A stretch of 64,000 nt of DNA from Sphingomonas sp. PL-96 (GTDB taxonomy: Bacteria; Pseudomonadota; Alphaproteobacteria; Sphingomonadales; Sphingomonadaceae). The number at the start of each line of letters is the position of its first letter. Within the stretch, counting starts at the first letter, position 1. The notes below the pieces were generated by a model. It did no database searches. It was not told the origin of the DNA and saw nothing but the letters and a program-made list of their open reading frames with translations. The position numbers and the translations under genes were made by a program. The stretch lies in the NCBI RefSeq assembly GCF_020707215.1, contig NZ_JAJFET010000001.1, positions 62,001 through 126,000 of the forward strand, written 5' to 3'. Positions 26,817 through 35,045 of the stretch are shown here, in pieces.

Positions 26817-27254
26817 ATGAAGTATCTGCACACCATGATCCGCGTGACCGATCCGGATGCGACGATCGCCTTCTTCAACGTGCTGGGGCTGACGGAAACC
26901 CGCCGCATCGAAAATGAACAGGGCCGCTTCACGCTGATCTTCCTGGCCGCCGATGAAGACAGCAACGGCGTTGGCCAGCGTGCCGAGGCCGAGGTGGAGC
27001 TCACCTACAATTGGGATCCCGAAGACTATGGCGAGGGCCGCAACTTCGGCCACCTCGCCTATCGGGTGGAGAACATCTACGAGACCTGCCAGCGGCTGAT
27101 GGACGCGGGTGTCACGATCAACCGCCCGCCGCGCGACGGCAACATGGCTTTCATCCGCACACCCGACAACATCTCGATCGAGCTGCTCCAGGCGGGCGAC
27201 CCGCTGGCGCCGGCCGAGCCCTGGACGTCGATGCCGAACACGGGCCGCTGGTAA
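26817..27254 (+). CDS. gloA: Lactoylglutathione lyase (glyoxalase I)
   Basis: A VOC-fold metalloenzyme of 145 residues that isomerises the hemithioacetal of methylglyoxal and glutathione to S-lactoylglutathione. Metal ligands expected for GloA are present: His5 (KYLHTMIRV), the Glu in VELTYNW, the His in [13 protein letters not shown] and the Glu in ISIELLQ. The signature [22 protein letters not shown] is diagnostic. It overlaps gloB by one base (TAATG). The pair forms a complete glutathione-dependent methylglyoxal detoxification operon, consistent with the gshB gene in the window. Confidence 0.93.
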   Translation: MKYLHTMIRVTDPDATIAFFNVLGLTETRRIENEQGRFTLIFLAADEDSNGVGQRAEAEVELTYNWDPEDYGEGRNFGHLAYRVENIYETCQRLMDAGVTINRPPRDGNMAFIRTPDNISIELLQAGDPLAPAEPWTSMPNTGRW

Positions 27255-28000
27255 TGGCGGCGGCGGCGTCTCCGCTCGAGGTCGTCCGGCTGCCGGCGCT
27301 GTCGGACAACTACGTCTGGCTGCTCCACGATCCCGCCTCTGGCGAGACGGTGGTGGTCGACCCGGCGGAGGCGCCGCCCGTGCTTGCAGCGCTTGCCGAG
27401 CGGGGGTGGACGCTTTCCGCGATCTGGAACACGCACTGGCACGGTGACCACACCGGCGGCAACGCGGGGCTGAAGGACGCGACGGGCGTGGCCGTCTTCG
27501 CGCCGGCGGCGGAGGCGGCGAAGATCCCGACGCTGGACCATGGCCTCGCGGAGGGCGACACGCTGCGGGTCGGCGACCATGTCGCGACCGTGCTGGAGGT
27601 GCCGGCGCATACCGCCGGGCACATCGCCTTCCACTTCGCCGACGACGCGCTGCTGTTCAGCGGCGACATGCTGTTCGCAATGGGGGCGGGGCGGCTGTTC
27701 GAGGGAACGCCCGAGCAGATGTACGCGGCCATGCGCCGGTTCGAGGCGCTGCCGGATGCGACTCAAGTGTTCTGCGGCCACGAATATACCCAGTCGAACG
27801 GCCGCTATGCGCTGGCCGCCGAGCCTGGCAACGTCGCGATTGCCGAGCGCATGGTGGAGGTCGACCGGCTGCGGGCGGCGGGCGAGGCGACGGTGCCGAC
27901 GACGATCGGGCTGGAGCGCGCAACCAATCCCTTCCTGCGTGCGTCCTCGATTGCGGAGCTTGCCGAGCGCCGCCAGGCGAAAGACAGGTACCGCGGATAG
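27254..28000 (+). CDS. gloB: Hydroxyacylglutathione hydrolase (glyoxalase II)
   Basis: A metallo-beta-lactamase-fold enzyme of 248 residues that hydrolyses S-lactoylglutathione to D-lactate and glutathione. The binuclear metal site THWHGDHTGGN (H61, H63, D65, H66) is intact. Later ligands lie in VPAHTAGHIAFHF, FSGDMLFAMGAGRLFEGTPEQMY and FCGHEYTQSNGRYAL. The C-terminal region (ERATNPFLRA) carries the glutathione-binding Arg typical of GloB. The start ATG overlaps the gloA stop. Confidence 0.94.
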   Translation: MAAAASPLEVVRLPALSDNYVWLLHDPASGETVVVDPAEAPPVLAALAERGWTLSAIWNTHWHGDHTGGNAGLKDATGVAVFAPAAEAAKIPTLDHGLAEGDTLRVGDHVATVLEVPAHTAGHIAFHFADDALLFSGDMLFAMGAGRLFEGTPEQMYAAMRRFEALPDATQVFCGHEYTQSNGRYALAAEPGNVAIAERMVEVDRLRAAGEATVPTTIGLERATNPFLRASSIAELAERRQAKDRYRG

Positions 28001-28042
28001 AGCGCGCCGACGAAGCGCGCCGGACTCAAGAGGAGAGAAGGC

Positions 28043-28456
28043 ATGCATCGTTGGACGTTGACGCTGGCAGCCACCGCGCTGCTGGCCGGCTGTGCCACCG
28101 CCGCGGACGAGGCCAAGCGCCAGGCCGCAGGTGAGCGCGAACTCGCCGAGACGCTGGCGGGCTATACGCCCGGCCGCACGCTCAACTGCGTCGATCCGCA
28201 GCTGGCGGGTGGCCCGCAGATCGTCGGGGACTCGCTGCTCTATCGCGCAACGGCGAACACCTATTACCGCAACATCGTCGCGCCCGACTGTCCATCGCTG
28301 CGCGGCGACCAGATCGTGGTGGCCGAAGTCTATGGCTCTGGCCTGTGCAAGAACGACCGGTTCCGGCTGGTCCAGCGCGGCGGGACCGTAGGTATTCCCT
28401 CGGCCTATTGCCGCTTCGGCGAGTTCGTCGAGTATAAGAAGAACCCGCAGAACTAG
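28043..28456 (+). CDS. Small lipoprotein of unknown function
   Basis: A protein of 137 residues with a lipoprotein signal (LTLAATALLAGC, Cys near residue 17), a helical charged stretch (ADEAKRQAAGERELAETL) and a small domain with four Cys (NCVDPQ, APDCPSL, SGLCKND, SAYCRFGEF). The domain probably contains two disulfides. The pattern CVDPQL...LLYRATANTYYRN occurs in uncharacterised sphingomonad proteins; I assign no function. AGGAGAGAAGG precedes the ATG. It follows gloB by 42 bases but need not be functionally linked. Confidence 0.75.
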   Translation: MHRWTLTLAATALLAGCATAADEAKRQAAGERELAETLAGYTPGRTLNCVDPQLAGGPQIVGDSLLYRATANTYYRNIVAPDCPSLRGDQIVVAEVYGSGLCKNDRFRLVQRGGTVGIPSAYCRFGEFVEYKKNPQN

Positions 28457-28468
28457 GTAGCAAGCAGA

Positions 28469-28544
28469 CCGTTCGTCCTGAGTAGCCGTTGAGCGCAGTC
28501 GATACGGATTTTCGACGAGCTCAGCCCCTGCTCAGCACGAACGG
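28469..28544. repeat. Inverted-repeat element between lipoprotein gene and hslU
   Basis: Arms CCGTTCGTCCTGAG (28469-28482) and CTCAGCACGAACGG (28531-28544) pair with one mismatch. The interior contains GTCGATACGG and TCGACGAGCTC. This is the same general family as 1119-1216. Confidence 0.75.
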
Positions 28545-28565
28545 GCCTGTTTTTGGAGCCTCAGC

Positions 28566-29861
28566 TTACAGCACGTAGCGGCTGAGGTCGGTGTTGCGCG
28601 CGACGCCGGCCAGCTGCCGGTCGACATAGGCAGCATCCACCACCAGCGTCTCGCCGCGGCGATCCTCGGCGTCGAAGCTGACTTCCTCCAGCAGCTTTTC
28701 CATCACCGTCTGCAGGCGGCGGGCGCCGATGTTCTCGACCTCGCCGTTCACTTCCGCAGCGATGCGGGCGACGGCACGGATTGCGTCTGGAGTGAAGTCC
28801 ACCGTCACGCCCTCGGTGCCGATCAGCGCCTTGTACTGCTGCGGCAGCGACGCCTTAGTGTCGGAAAGGATCGCGACGAAATCATCCTCGGTCAGGCCCT
28901 TGAGCTCTACCCGGATCGGCAGGCGGCCCTGGAGTTCGGGCAGCAGGTCGCTTGGCTTGGCGACGTGGAAGGCGCCCGAGGCGATGAAGAGGATGTGGTC
29001 GGTCTTCATCGGCCCGTACTTGGTCGCAACCGTGGTGCCCTCGATCAGCGGCAGCAGGTCGCGCTGCACGCCCTCGCGGCTGACGGAGCCGCCGCGCACG
29101 TCGGAGACGGCGATCTTGTCGATCTCGTCCAGAAACACGATGCCGTTGGCCTCTGCGTCTGCCAGCGCCACGCGGCTGACCTCGTCCTGGTCGAGGCGCT
29201 TGTCGGCCTCTTCCTCGACGAGCTTTTCCCAGGCAGCCGGCACGGTCAGCTTGCGGCGCTTCATCTGGCCGCCGCCGAACGCCTTGCCCATCATCTCGGA
29301 CAGGTTGATCATCTGCGGCGCGCCGCCGGGAATCTCGAACGGCATCGAGGGCTGCGCCTCCAGCTCGATCTCGATTTCCTTGTCGTTGAGGTGCCCGTCG
29401 GCCATGCGCTGGCGGAATGCCTCGCGGGTCGCCTCGCTGGCGCCCTTGCCGGTGAGGGCATCGAGCAGGCGGGACATGGCGGCTTCCTCCGCCTTGTCCT
29501 TCACGGCCAGGCGGCGGCGTTCCTTTTCGAGCCGGATCGCTTCCTCGACGAGGTCGCGGGCGATCTGCTCGACGTCGCGGCCGACATAGCCGACCTCGGT
29601 GAACTTGGTCGCCTCGACCTTCACGAAGGGCGCGTCGGCGAGCTTGGCGAGGCGGCGGCTGATCTCGGTCTTGCCGCAGCCGGTCGGGCCGATCATCAGG
29701 ATGTTCTTCGGGGAAACCTCGTCGCGCAGCTCGGGCGCGAGCTGCTGGCGGCGCCAGCGGTTGCGCATCGCGACGGCGACGGCCCGCTTGGCATCCTTTT
29801 GCCCGATGATGTGCGCGTCGAGCGCGGCGACGATCGCCTTGGGGGTGAGATTGTCGTTCAT
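28566..29861 (-). CDS. hslU: ATP-dependent protease ATPase subunit HslU
   Basis: HslU (ClpY) is the AAA+ unfoldase that feeds HslV. The 431-residue product shows Walker [16 protein letters not shown], the substrate pore motif [10 protein letters not shown], the I-domain insertion, Walker [11 protein letters not shown] and the C-terminal tail RYVL that docks into Hsl[35 protein letters not shown] at the start is diagnostic. The ATG at 29861 is the conserved start. It is downstream of hslV, but 149 bases with an inverted-repeat element separate them, so expression may be tuned post-transcriptionally. Confidence 0.97.
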   Translation of the reverse strand: MNDNLTPKAIVAALDAHIIGQKDAKRAVAVAMRNRWRRQQLAPELRDEVSPKNILMIGPTGCGKTEISRRLAKLADAPFVKVEATKFTEVGYVGRDVEQIARDLVEEAIRLEKERRRLAVKDKAEEAAMSRLLDALTGKGASEATREAFRQRMADGHLNDKEIEIELEAQPSMPFEIPGGAPQMINLSEMMGKAFGGGQMKRRKLTVPAAWEKLVEEEADKRLDQDEVSRVALADAEANGIVFLDEIDKIAVSDVRGGSVSREGVQRDLLPLIEGTTVATKYGPMKTDHILFIASGAFHVAKPSDLLPELQGRLPIRVELKGLTEDDFVAILSDTKASLPQQYKALIGTEGVTVDFTPDAIRAVARIAAEVNGEVENIGARRLQTVMEKLLEEVSFDAEDRRGETLVVDAAYVDRQLAGVARNTDLSRYVL

Positions 29862-29874
29862 GGGTTCGCTTCGT

Positions 29875-30004
29875 TTCCCCTCCTTGAAGGGAGGAGGTGG
29901 GTTGGTGCGCCGGGAGGAAATGCCTCGGCCGGTGCGGTGTTGGTGAGGGCGGGGCTCGCCTTTGGCTCGTACCCACCCCCGGCCCCTCCCTTGCAGGAAG
30001 GGGA
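29875..30004. repeat. Inverted repeat inserted between hslV and hslU
   Basis: Arms 29875-29906 (TCCCCTCCTTGAAGGGAGG and GTGGGTT) and 29971-30004 (CCCACCCCC and CCCTCCCTTGCAGGAAGG) are imperfect reverse complements. The element lies inside an otherwise close gene pair and could act as an RNA processing or attenuation site. Confidence 0.7.
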
Positions 30005-30010
30005 GAAGGG

Positions 30011-30568
30011 TTACGCCGTTGGCAGGCTTTCCACCGTCAGCCGGTCGTTGGTGTAGACGCACAGCTCGCCGGCGATCTTCATCGCCTTGCGGCAGACCGT
30101 CTCGGCATCCTGCTCATATTCGTCGAGCGCACGTGCGGCGGCGAGGGCGAAGTTGCCGCCCGAACCGATCGCGGCGATGCCGCCTTCCGGCTCCAGCACG
30201 TCGCCGTTGCCCGTCACCACCAGGGTCACTTCCTTGTCGGCGACGATCAGCATCGCCTCCAGGTTGCGCAGGAACTTGTCCGTGCGCCAGTCCTTGGCGA
30301 GCTCGACCGCGGCGCGCAGCAGCTGGCCCTGGTGCCGCTCGAGCTTGGCCTCCAGCCGCTCGAACAGGGTAAAAGCGTCGGCGGTCGCACCGGCGAAGCC
30401 TGCGATCACGCTGCCGTCGCCCAGCGGGCGCACCTTGCGGGCGTTGGGCTTCATCACCGTCGGGCCCTGGGAGACCTGGCCATCGCCTGCGATGACGACG
30501 CGGCCGTTCTTGCGCACGGAGAGGATTGTGGTGCCGTGCCACACCATGTCTTTGCTCATGGCCGGCAT
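30011..30568 (-). CDS. hslV: ATP-dependent protease proteolytic subunit HslV
   Basis: HslV (ClpQ) is the N-terminal Thr protease of the HslUV complex. The product has up to 185 residues. The catalytic Thr begins [21 protein letters not shown] after a short propeptide ending VWHG, which is a known alphaproteobacterial form. Other signs are [34 protein letters not shown] and [12 protein letters not shown]. The start may be ATG 30568 or the in-frame ATG 30559 (MSKDMVWHG); no clear ribosome binding site decides between them. Confidence 0.95.
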   Translation of the reverse strand: MPAMSKDMVWHGTTILSVRKNGRVVIAGDGQVSQGPTVMKPNARKVRPLGDGSVIAGFAGATADAFTLFERLEAKLERHQGQLLRAAVELAKDWRTDKFLRNLEAMLIVADKEVTLVVTGNGDVLEPEGGIAAIGSGGNFALAAARALDEYEQDAETVCRKAMKIAGELCVYTNDRLTVESLPTA

Positions 30569-30684
30569 GTGGGGGGCGCGTGGCGGGGTTGCAATCCGGG
30601 CGGCGCAGGATCGTTTCGGGTGCGCAGTTCCTGGCGCGGCCGGCGCCCGCCAGCGCCAGCGTCAGGATCGCTGCGGTTGCATGG

Positions 30685-30721
30685 GGGGGCCCGGCCCCGG
30701 TCTGCGCCGGGGTCCGAAGAA
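30685..30721. repeat. Half copy of the CCCCGGC repeat family
   Basis: The stretch contains GGCCCCGGTCTGCGCCGGGG and TCCGAAG. It resembles the right arm of the repeat at 9284-9382, but no partner arm is found. It lies between the hslV start and the holin gene end. Confidence 0.5.
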
Positions 30722-30740
30722 GAACAGGGAGGCGTGGGGG

Positions 30741-31154
30741 TCAGCGCTCCGTCCCCTTGGCCTTGCCCCAGGCGCGCGCCGCCGTGTAGCCGAGGTAGCC
30801 GGTGCCGAAGAGGGCGTAGAGCTCTTCTGGAATGCCGCGCAGATAATTGGTCATGCCGCGTGCGACTGCATCGGCAAGCGCGGGCTGGAAGGCCGACAGG
30901 ATCCCCATCGGGATTGACCACAGCAGCAGCGCGTACATGACATAGAGGAAGCTGGGCCGGGCGCGGCTGGTCCAGCTGTCTTCGGATTGCGCCTCGGCAA
31001 CGATGGCGGAGAGCTGGATGCGGGAGGCCTCCAGTTCGCGCATGTTGTCGAGCTTGAGCAGTTCCAGCTTGGCCGCGTCGCGGGCCTTGGCGTCGGGAAT
31101 GATGCGGTCGAGCAGCCCGGCGATGGGGCCGATCACGCCGTCGATGATGCGCAT
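30741..31154 (-). CDS. Three-TM holin family protein (gene transfer agent type)
   Basis: A protein of 137 residues with an amphipathic N-terminus (MRIIDGVIGPIAGLLDRIIPDAKARDAAKLELLKL), a charged middle, one clear membrane helix (FLYVMYALLLWSIPMGILSAF, about 69-89) and a weaker hydrophobic C-terminal segment (LYALFGTGYLGYTAARAWGKAKG). This layout matches the 'holin of 3TMs, for gene-transfer release' family. Holins let endolysin reach the wall. AAGGACAG precedes ATG 31154. The endolysin-type gene lies 56 bases upstream on the same strand, so the two form a lysis cassette. Confidence 0.8.
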   Translation of the reverse strand: MRIIDGVIGPIAGLLDRIIPDAKARDAAKLELLKLDNMRELEASRIQLSAIVAEAQSEDSWTSRARPSFLYVMYALLLWSIPMGILSAFQPALADAVARGMTNYLRGIPEELYALFGTGYLGYTAARAWGKAKGTER

Positions 31155-31185
31155 GGGACTGTCCTTTGTGCGGGGTTCGGACGGT

Positions 31186-31210
31186 GGAAGTTGAGGAAGT
31201 TGAGGCAGGA
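31186..31210. repeat. 25-base dispersed repeat, copy 2
   Basis: An exact reverse-complement copy of 23788-23812 (GGAAGTTGAGGAAGTTGAGG plus five bases). It lies immediately before the endolysin stop on the minus strand, in the holin leader region. Confidence 0.7.
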
Positions 31211-31750
31211 TCAGCCCAGCCGGTTGGCGAGCCAGCCGTAGAGAAATGCCTCGTTGGCCGGCCGCTGCTCGGCAAGGTCGAGGTAGCGCGCGCCCTGCAG
31301 CGCGTCGCAAGCCTTCACCAGCACCGCTTCGCCGAGCGTCCCGCGGCTGGCGCGAAAGGCGTCGAGCGCCGCGAGCGTGACCGAGCCGATCGCGCCGTCC
31401 ACGCGCAGATCGGCATAGTCGCTGGCGCCGCGGTTAAGCGCGTTGAGCGCGCGCTGGAGGAAGCCGGCCGCGACCGCCGGCCCCATGTTGATGCCGGTGT
31501 CGAACAGCTCGGCTGCCAGGTCCGGGGCGCGGGCGGCAACCTGGGCGAAGCCGGGCCGCTCCCAATAGAGCCGGCGGTGGAGATCGGCGGCGACGCTGCG
31601 CGGCAGGGTGCGCATCGGGCCGTCATAACCGTTGGCGCGGGCCACCGCCTCCGTCACGCCCCAGCGGGTCGGCCCGCCGCGATCCGCCGCATGGTCCACG
31701 AACCCGCCCTCGCGGGCGATCACTTCTTCGATCAACGTATCGATCGTCAT
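31211..31750 (-). CDS. GH108 family peptidoglycan hydrolase (endolysin-like)
   Basis: A 179-residue member of the glycosyl hydrolase 108/peptidoglycan-binding (ZliS) type. The catalytic Glu is E14 in VIAREGGFVDH, followed by DRGGPTRWGVTEAVAR. A C-terminal helical domain contains FDTGINMGPAVAAGFLQRALN and VDGAIGSVTLAAL, typical of the PG_binding_3 region. It has no signal peptide, so release would depend on the holin encoded next. AGGAGG lies before the ATG at 31750. Relatives serve as phage or gene transfer agent endolysins, or as secretion activators. Confidence 0.88.
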   Translation of the reverse strand: MTIDTLIEEVIAREGGFVDHAADRGGPTRWGVTEAVARANGYDGPMRTLPRSVAADLHRRLYWERPGFAQVAARAPDLAAELFDTGINMGPAVAAGFLQRALNALNRGASDYADLRVDGAIGSVTLAALDAFRASRGTLGEAVLVKACDALQGARYLDLAEQRPANEAFLYGWLANRLG

Positions 31751-31777
31751 GCCATCCTCCTGTGCAAGGTGGATGGT

Positions 31778-31792
31778 GAACCATATGGGTTC
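31778..31792. promoter_or_regulatory. GAACCATATGGGTTC near-palindrome before the lysis cassette
   Basis: A 15-base near-palindrome with a CCATATGG core, 28 bases upstream of the endolysin ATG. It resembles the elements at 4877-4888 and 18107-18120. Its position fits a -10 region or operator for the cassette. Confidence 0.35.
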
Positions 31793-32037
31793 GAATTAGG
31801 AAAGCGGTTGCGCAAAGAACACGGGCCAGGAACGGCATCGCCCGCGAGCCGTTCCTGCTATCCTGATGGTCCCCGGATGTCCCCTGATCGTTGCTGGAAG
31901 GGGCGAACGGAAGGGCTGGTACCTTGCAGCGTGTTGCAGTCAGCCGACGGGTTGCAGGCAGCGCCTATCGTCGGCCAAATGACCTGCCGCCCGTGCGGTG
32001 CGATACCCATCCTATTCGAACCGGAGAGACAAGGCCC

Positions 32038-33156
32038 ATGAGCATCCGCCGCGAGCGTGTCGAGAACGGCGGGCTTATCCTGTTCCTGGCGCTGATCACG
32101 ATCAGCCTGACGCTGGTGGTGTCGAGCTTCATCGGGGCGCTGCTCTGGGCCGCGCTGGCTGCGCTGTTGTTCCAGCCGCTGTTCCAGCGATTGCTCGCCC
32201 GCTGGCCGGACCATCGCAACCGTGCGGCGGCCGTTACGCTACTCATCATCACGGTGGCGGTGGTGATCCCGGCGGTGATCGTCGCCAGCCTGGTCGTGGA
32301 CCAGGCGGCCGGCGTCTATGGCCAGATCCGGAGCGGTCAGATCAACTTCGCGGTCTATTTCCAACAGGTGCACGACGCGCTGCCCGAGCGGCTTCAGGAT
32401 ATGCTCGACAGTTCGGGCTATGGCAGCTTCGAGCGCGCGCAGGCGCGCATTTCGCAGGCGCTCAGCAGCAGCGCGAGCATGCTGGCATCGCGGGCCTTTT
32501 CGATCGGCGCAAATGCGGCGGCGTTCCTGCTGGCGTTCGGCGTGGGGCTCTATGTCACCTATTTCCTACTGCGCGACGGCGAGCGGATCGGGCCGGCGGT
32601 GGTTCGTGCGCTGCCGCTCCAGTCGGAGGTCGCCCACCGGCTCAGCGACAAGTTCGTCTCGGTCGTGCGCGCGACGATCAAGGGGTCGGGCGTCGTCGCG
32701 CTCGTCCAGGGAGCGCTGGGGGCAATCACCTTCTGGATCGTCGGGCTGCCGGCGGCCCTGCTGTGGGGCATGTTGATGGCGATCGCGGCGCTGCTGCCGG
32801 CGGTCGGGCCGGCAATCATCTGGGGGCCGGTCGCAATCTATCTGCTGGCGACGGGTGCCATCTGGCAGGGCATCGTCGTCATCGCCTCAGGCGTGCTGGT
32901 GATCGGGCTGGCGGACAATATCCTGCGGCCGATGCTGGTCGGCCGCGACACCGGCATTCCCGACTGGCTGGTGCTGGTGACGACGCTGGGCGGCATCGAC
33001 CTGGTGGGGTTGAGCGGCATCGTCGTCGGGCCGCTGGCCGGCGCGCTGTTCATCACCGGCTGGCAGATCCTGACCGAGCAGCGCTCCGGCCGGACACCGG
33101 ATGCTGGCGAACCGGTGCCAGCATCCGGGACGTCGGCAAGCCCGCCCCGGGAGTGA
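32038..33156 (+). CDS. AI-2E family transporter
   Basis: A polytopic inner-membrane protein of 372 residues with about seven to eight membrane helices. The family pattern is seen: an N-terminal helix pair (LILFLALITISLTLVVSSFIGALLW), a large periplasmic or cytoplasmic loop (residues 100-150) and a C-terminal block with GLPAALLWGMLMAIAALLPAVGPAIIWGP. ADNILRPMLVGRDTGIPDWLVLVTTLGGIDLVGLSGIVVGPLAGAL follows. Members include the putative AI-2 exporter TqsA and Na+/H+ antiporters, so the substrate is uncertain. GGAGAGACAAGG precedes ATG 32038. It is divergent from the lysis cassette. Confidence 0.88.
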   Translation: MSIRRERVENGGLILFLALITISLTLVVSSFIGALLWAALAALLFQPLFQRLLARWPDHRNRAAAVTLLIITVAVVIPAVIVASLVVDQAAGVYGQIRSGQINFAVYFQQVHDALPERLQDMLDSSGYGSFERAQARISQALSSSASMLASRAFSIGANAAAFLLAFGVGLYVTYFLLRDGERIGPAVVRALPLQSEVAHRLSDKFVSVVRATIKGSGVVALVQGALGAITFWIVGLPAALLWGMLMAIAALLPAVGPAIIWGPVAIYLLATGAIWQGIVVIASGVLVIGLADNILRPMLVGRDTGIPDWLVLVTTLGGIDLVGLSGIVVGPLAGALFITGWQILTEQRSGRTPDAGEPVPASGTSASPPRE

Positions 33157-33177
33157 GGCGGCCGAGCGACTTCGGCT

Positions 33178-33483
33178 TTATGGCTGGGCGCCGAAGGCGA
33201 GCGCTTCTGCCGGGCCGACTTCCTTTTCGCCCGCGAACAGCTGGTCGAGGCGCTCCAGGACGTCGTGGCGATAGCGATCGCGGGTGCTGCCGCGCGGCGG
33301 GTTGATCGACACCTCGCAGGCGATGGCGTCCTTGATGCGGTCCACCGCGGCCTCGCTCAGCACATTGGCGTCGCGCAGTTCCTTGCAGAGCTGGACCAGG
33401 CCGACCGCCGTCGCCTGAGCGCGCAAACCGACGTTGATGACGTCGAAATGCAGCTTCTTCTGTTTGTCGTACGCGTCGTACAT
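33178..33483 (-). CDS. Conserved-looking small cytoplasmic protein, unknown
   Basis: A soluble, charged protein of 101 residues without signal or membrane segment (MYDAYDKQKKLHFDVINVGLRAQ..., then CKELRDANVLSEAAVDRIKDAIACEV and TRDRYRHDVLERLDQLFAGEKEVG). Secondary structure would be mainly helical. I do not recognise the family. The start is fixed by AAGGAG six to seven bases before ATG 33483. Upstream are a 20-base palindrome (33586-33605) and 160 bases free of genes, suggesting its own regulated promoter. Confidence 0.7.
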   Translation of the reverse strand: MYDAYDKQKKLHFDVINVGLRAQATAVGLVQLCKELRDANVLSEAAVDRIKDAIACEVSINPPRGSTRDRYRHDVLERLDQLFAGEKEVGPAEALAFGAQP

Positions 33484-33585
33484 TGTTTGCTCCTTCCGTG
33501 CGGAGGCGGAGTGGCGATCAACGATGCTCGCAACGCCCGCGTCCGACCCCGAGTCCCTTTTTCGGACCTGGGTACCGTGCACTGA

Positions 33586-33605
33586 CAATGGTTGTGCAAC
33601 CATTG
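33586..33605. promoter_or_regulatory. Palindrome CAATGGTTG-TG-CAACCATTG
   Basis: A perfect inverted repeat with nine-base arms and a two-base spacer, in the promoter region of the 101-residue protein and about 40 bases past the aldehyde dehydrogenase stop. It suits a dimeric regulator; a short terminator hairpin is the alternative, though no T-run follows. Confidence 0.5.
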
Positions 33606-33644
33606 CGATTGAACAAACAACGGTGTGCGGCGTGGTCGCGTTCC

Positions 33645-35045
33645 TCAGGCGCCGGGGACCGGCAGCGCGGCGGGCGCGTCGGCCTCGAAGCTGCCGATCG
33701 GATAGGCGCAGTAGTCGGCCGCATAATAGGCGCTGGGGCGGTGGTTGCCCGAGGCGCCCAGGCCGCCGAACGGCATGTTGGCGGCTGCACCCGTGGTCGG
33801 GCGATTGCGGTTGACGATGCCGGCGCGCGACGCGTCGAGGAACGCCTGCCACTGGTCGGGATCGCTGCTTACCAGGCCGGCGGACAGGCCGAAGGCCGTG
33901 GCATTGGCGGCATGGACCGCGGCGGCGAAATCGCTCACGCGCGTCACCTGGAGCACGGGGGCGAACACCTCCGCATCCGGCACGGGGATGCCGGTCACGT
34001 CGAGGATGGCGGGGGTGACGAAGGCGTCGCTGCGCCCGGCGACCCCTTCGAACGCGCGGATGGTGCGGGCACCGGCAGCGACCAGGCCCTGGACCGCGGT
34101 GTGCGCGCCCCTGGCCGCGGCGGTGGAGACGAGCGGGCCCATGAACGCGTCGCCCGGCTCGTCCCAGGCGGCAACGCGGATGCGGGCGGTGAGCGCGTCG
34201 AGCGCGTCGACGATCGCGTCGCCCATCGCCCCCGCCGGCACGATCAGCCGGCGCGCACAGGAGCAGCGCTGGCCAGTGGTGACGAACGCGGAGTGGACGA
34301 TGATCGAGGCGGCTTCCTCCGGCGAATCCCAGACGATCAGCGGGTTGTTGCCGCCGAGTTCGAGCGCGAGGATCAGGTGGGGGCGGTCGAGGGTGGCGCG
34401 CTTGAGGGCCGCGCCCGCACCGGCCGAGCCGGTGAAGAGCAGCCCGTCGATGTCGCAGGCGACCAGTGCTTCGCCGGTTTCGCGCCCGCCCTGCACGAGG
34501 TTGAGAACGCCGGCGGGCAGCCCCGCCTGCTCCCATAGCGCGACCATGTGCGCGCCGACCGCGGGGGTGATTTCCGACGGCTTGAATACCACCGTGTTGC
34601 CCGCGAGCAGTGCGGGCACGATGTGGCCGTTGGGAAGATGGCCGGGGAAGTTGTAGGGACCGAGCACCGCCATTACGCCATGGCCGCGATGCCGCAGCAC
34701 GGCGCGGCCGAAGGCGGTGTCGCTCGACCGCTCACCGGCGCGTTCGGCCTGGGCGGCGATCGAGACGGCGACCTTGCCGGCCATCGAGCCGACTTCCGCG
34801 CGGGTTTCCCACAGCAGCTTGCCGGTCTCGCGCGAGATCAGCGCGGCGAACGCCTCGCGGTGTTCCTCCAGCAGCTCGGCATAGCGGCGGGCGACGGCAA
34901 TGCGCTCGGCGAGCGGCGCGTTGCGCCAGGCGGGGAGCGCGGCGCGGGCGCGGGCGACAGCGGTGGCGCAATCCTGCGGGCCGGCGGCGGTGCCTTCCCA
35001 GACGGGAGTGCCGGTGGCGGGATCGAGCGAGCGGAACACAGTCAT
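33645..35045 (-). CDS. Aldehyde dehydrogenase, AstD-like
   Basis: A 466-residue NAD-dependent aldehyde dehydrogenase most like succinylglutamate semialdehyde dehydrogenase (AstD). It has VLGPYNFPGHLPNGHIVPALLAGNTVVFKPSE (cofactor region), LELGGNNP (general base Glu), TTGQRCSCARRL (catalytic Cys) and EVFAPVLQV. No other arginine succinyltransferase pathway gene is present. Its operon partners act on 2-oxoadipate and D-2-hydroxyglutarate, so the real substrate could be a lysine-derived semialdehyde. The ATG at 35045 overlaps the upstream FAD gene stop by four bases, and a third gene overlaps in the same way, forming a tight three-gene operon. Confidence 0.85.
   Translation of the reverse strand: MTVFRSLDPATGTPVWEGTAAGPQDCATAVARARAALPAWRNAPLAERIAVARRYAELLEEHREAFAALISRETGKLLWETRAEVGSMAGKVAVSIAAQAERAGERSSDTAFGRAVLRHRGHGVMAVLGPYNFPGHLPNGHIVPALLAGNTVVFKPSEITPAVGAHMVALWEQAGLPAGVLNLVQGGRETGEALVACDIDGLLFTGSAGAGAALKRATLDRPHLILALELGGNNPLIVWDSPEEAASIIVHSAFVTTGQRCSCARRLIVPAGAMGDAIVDALDALTARIRVAAWDEPGDAFMGPLVSTAAARGAHTAVQGLVAAGARTIRAFEGVAGRSDAFVTPAILDVTGIPVPDAEVFAPVLQVTRVSDFAAAVHAANATAFGLSAGLVSSDPDQWQAFLDASRAGIVNRNRPTTGAAANMPFGGLGASGNHRPSAYYAADYCAYPIGSFEADAPAALPVPGA

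Noticed and set aside
33645..35045. Arginine succinyltransferase (ast) pathway
   Set aside because: Only the AstD-like gene is present; its operon partners belong to 2-oxoadipate metabolism.
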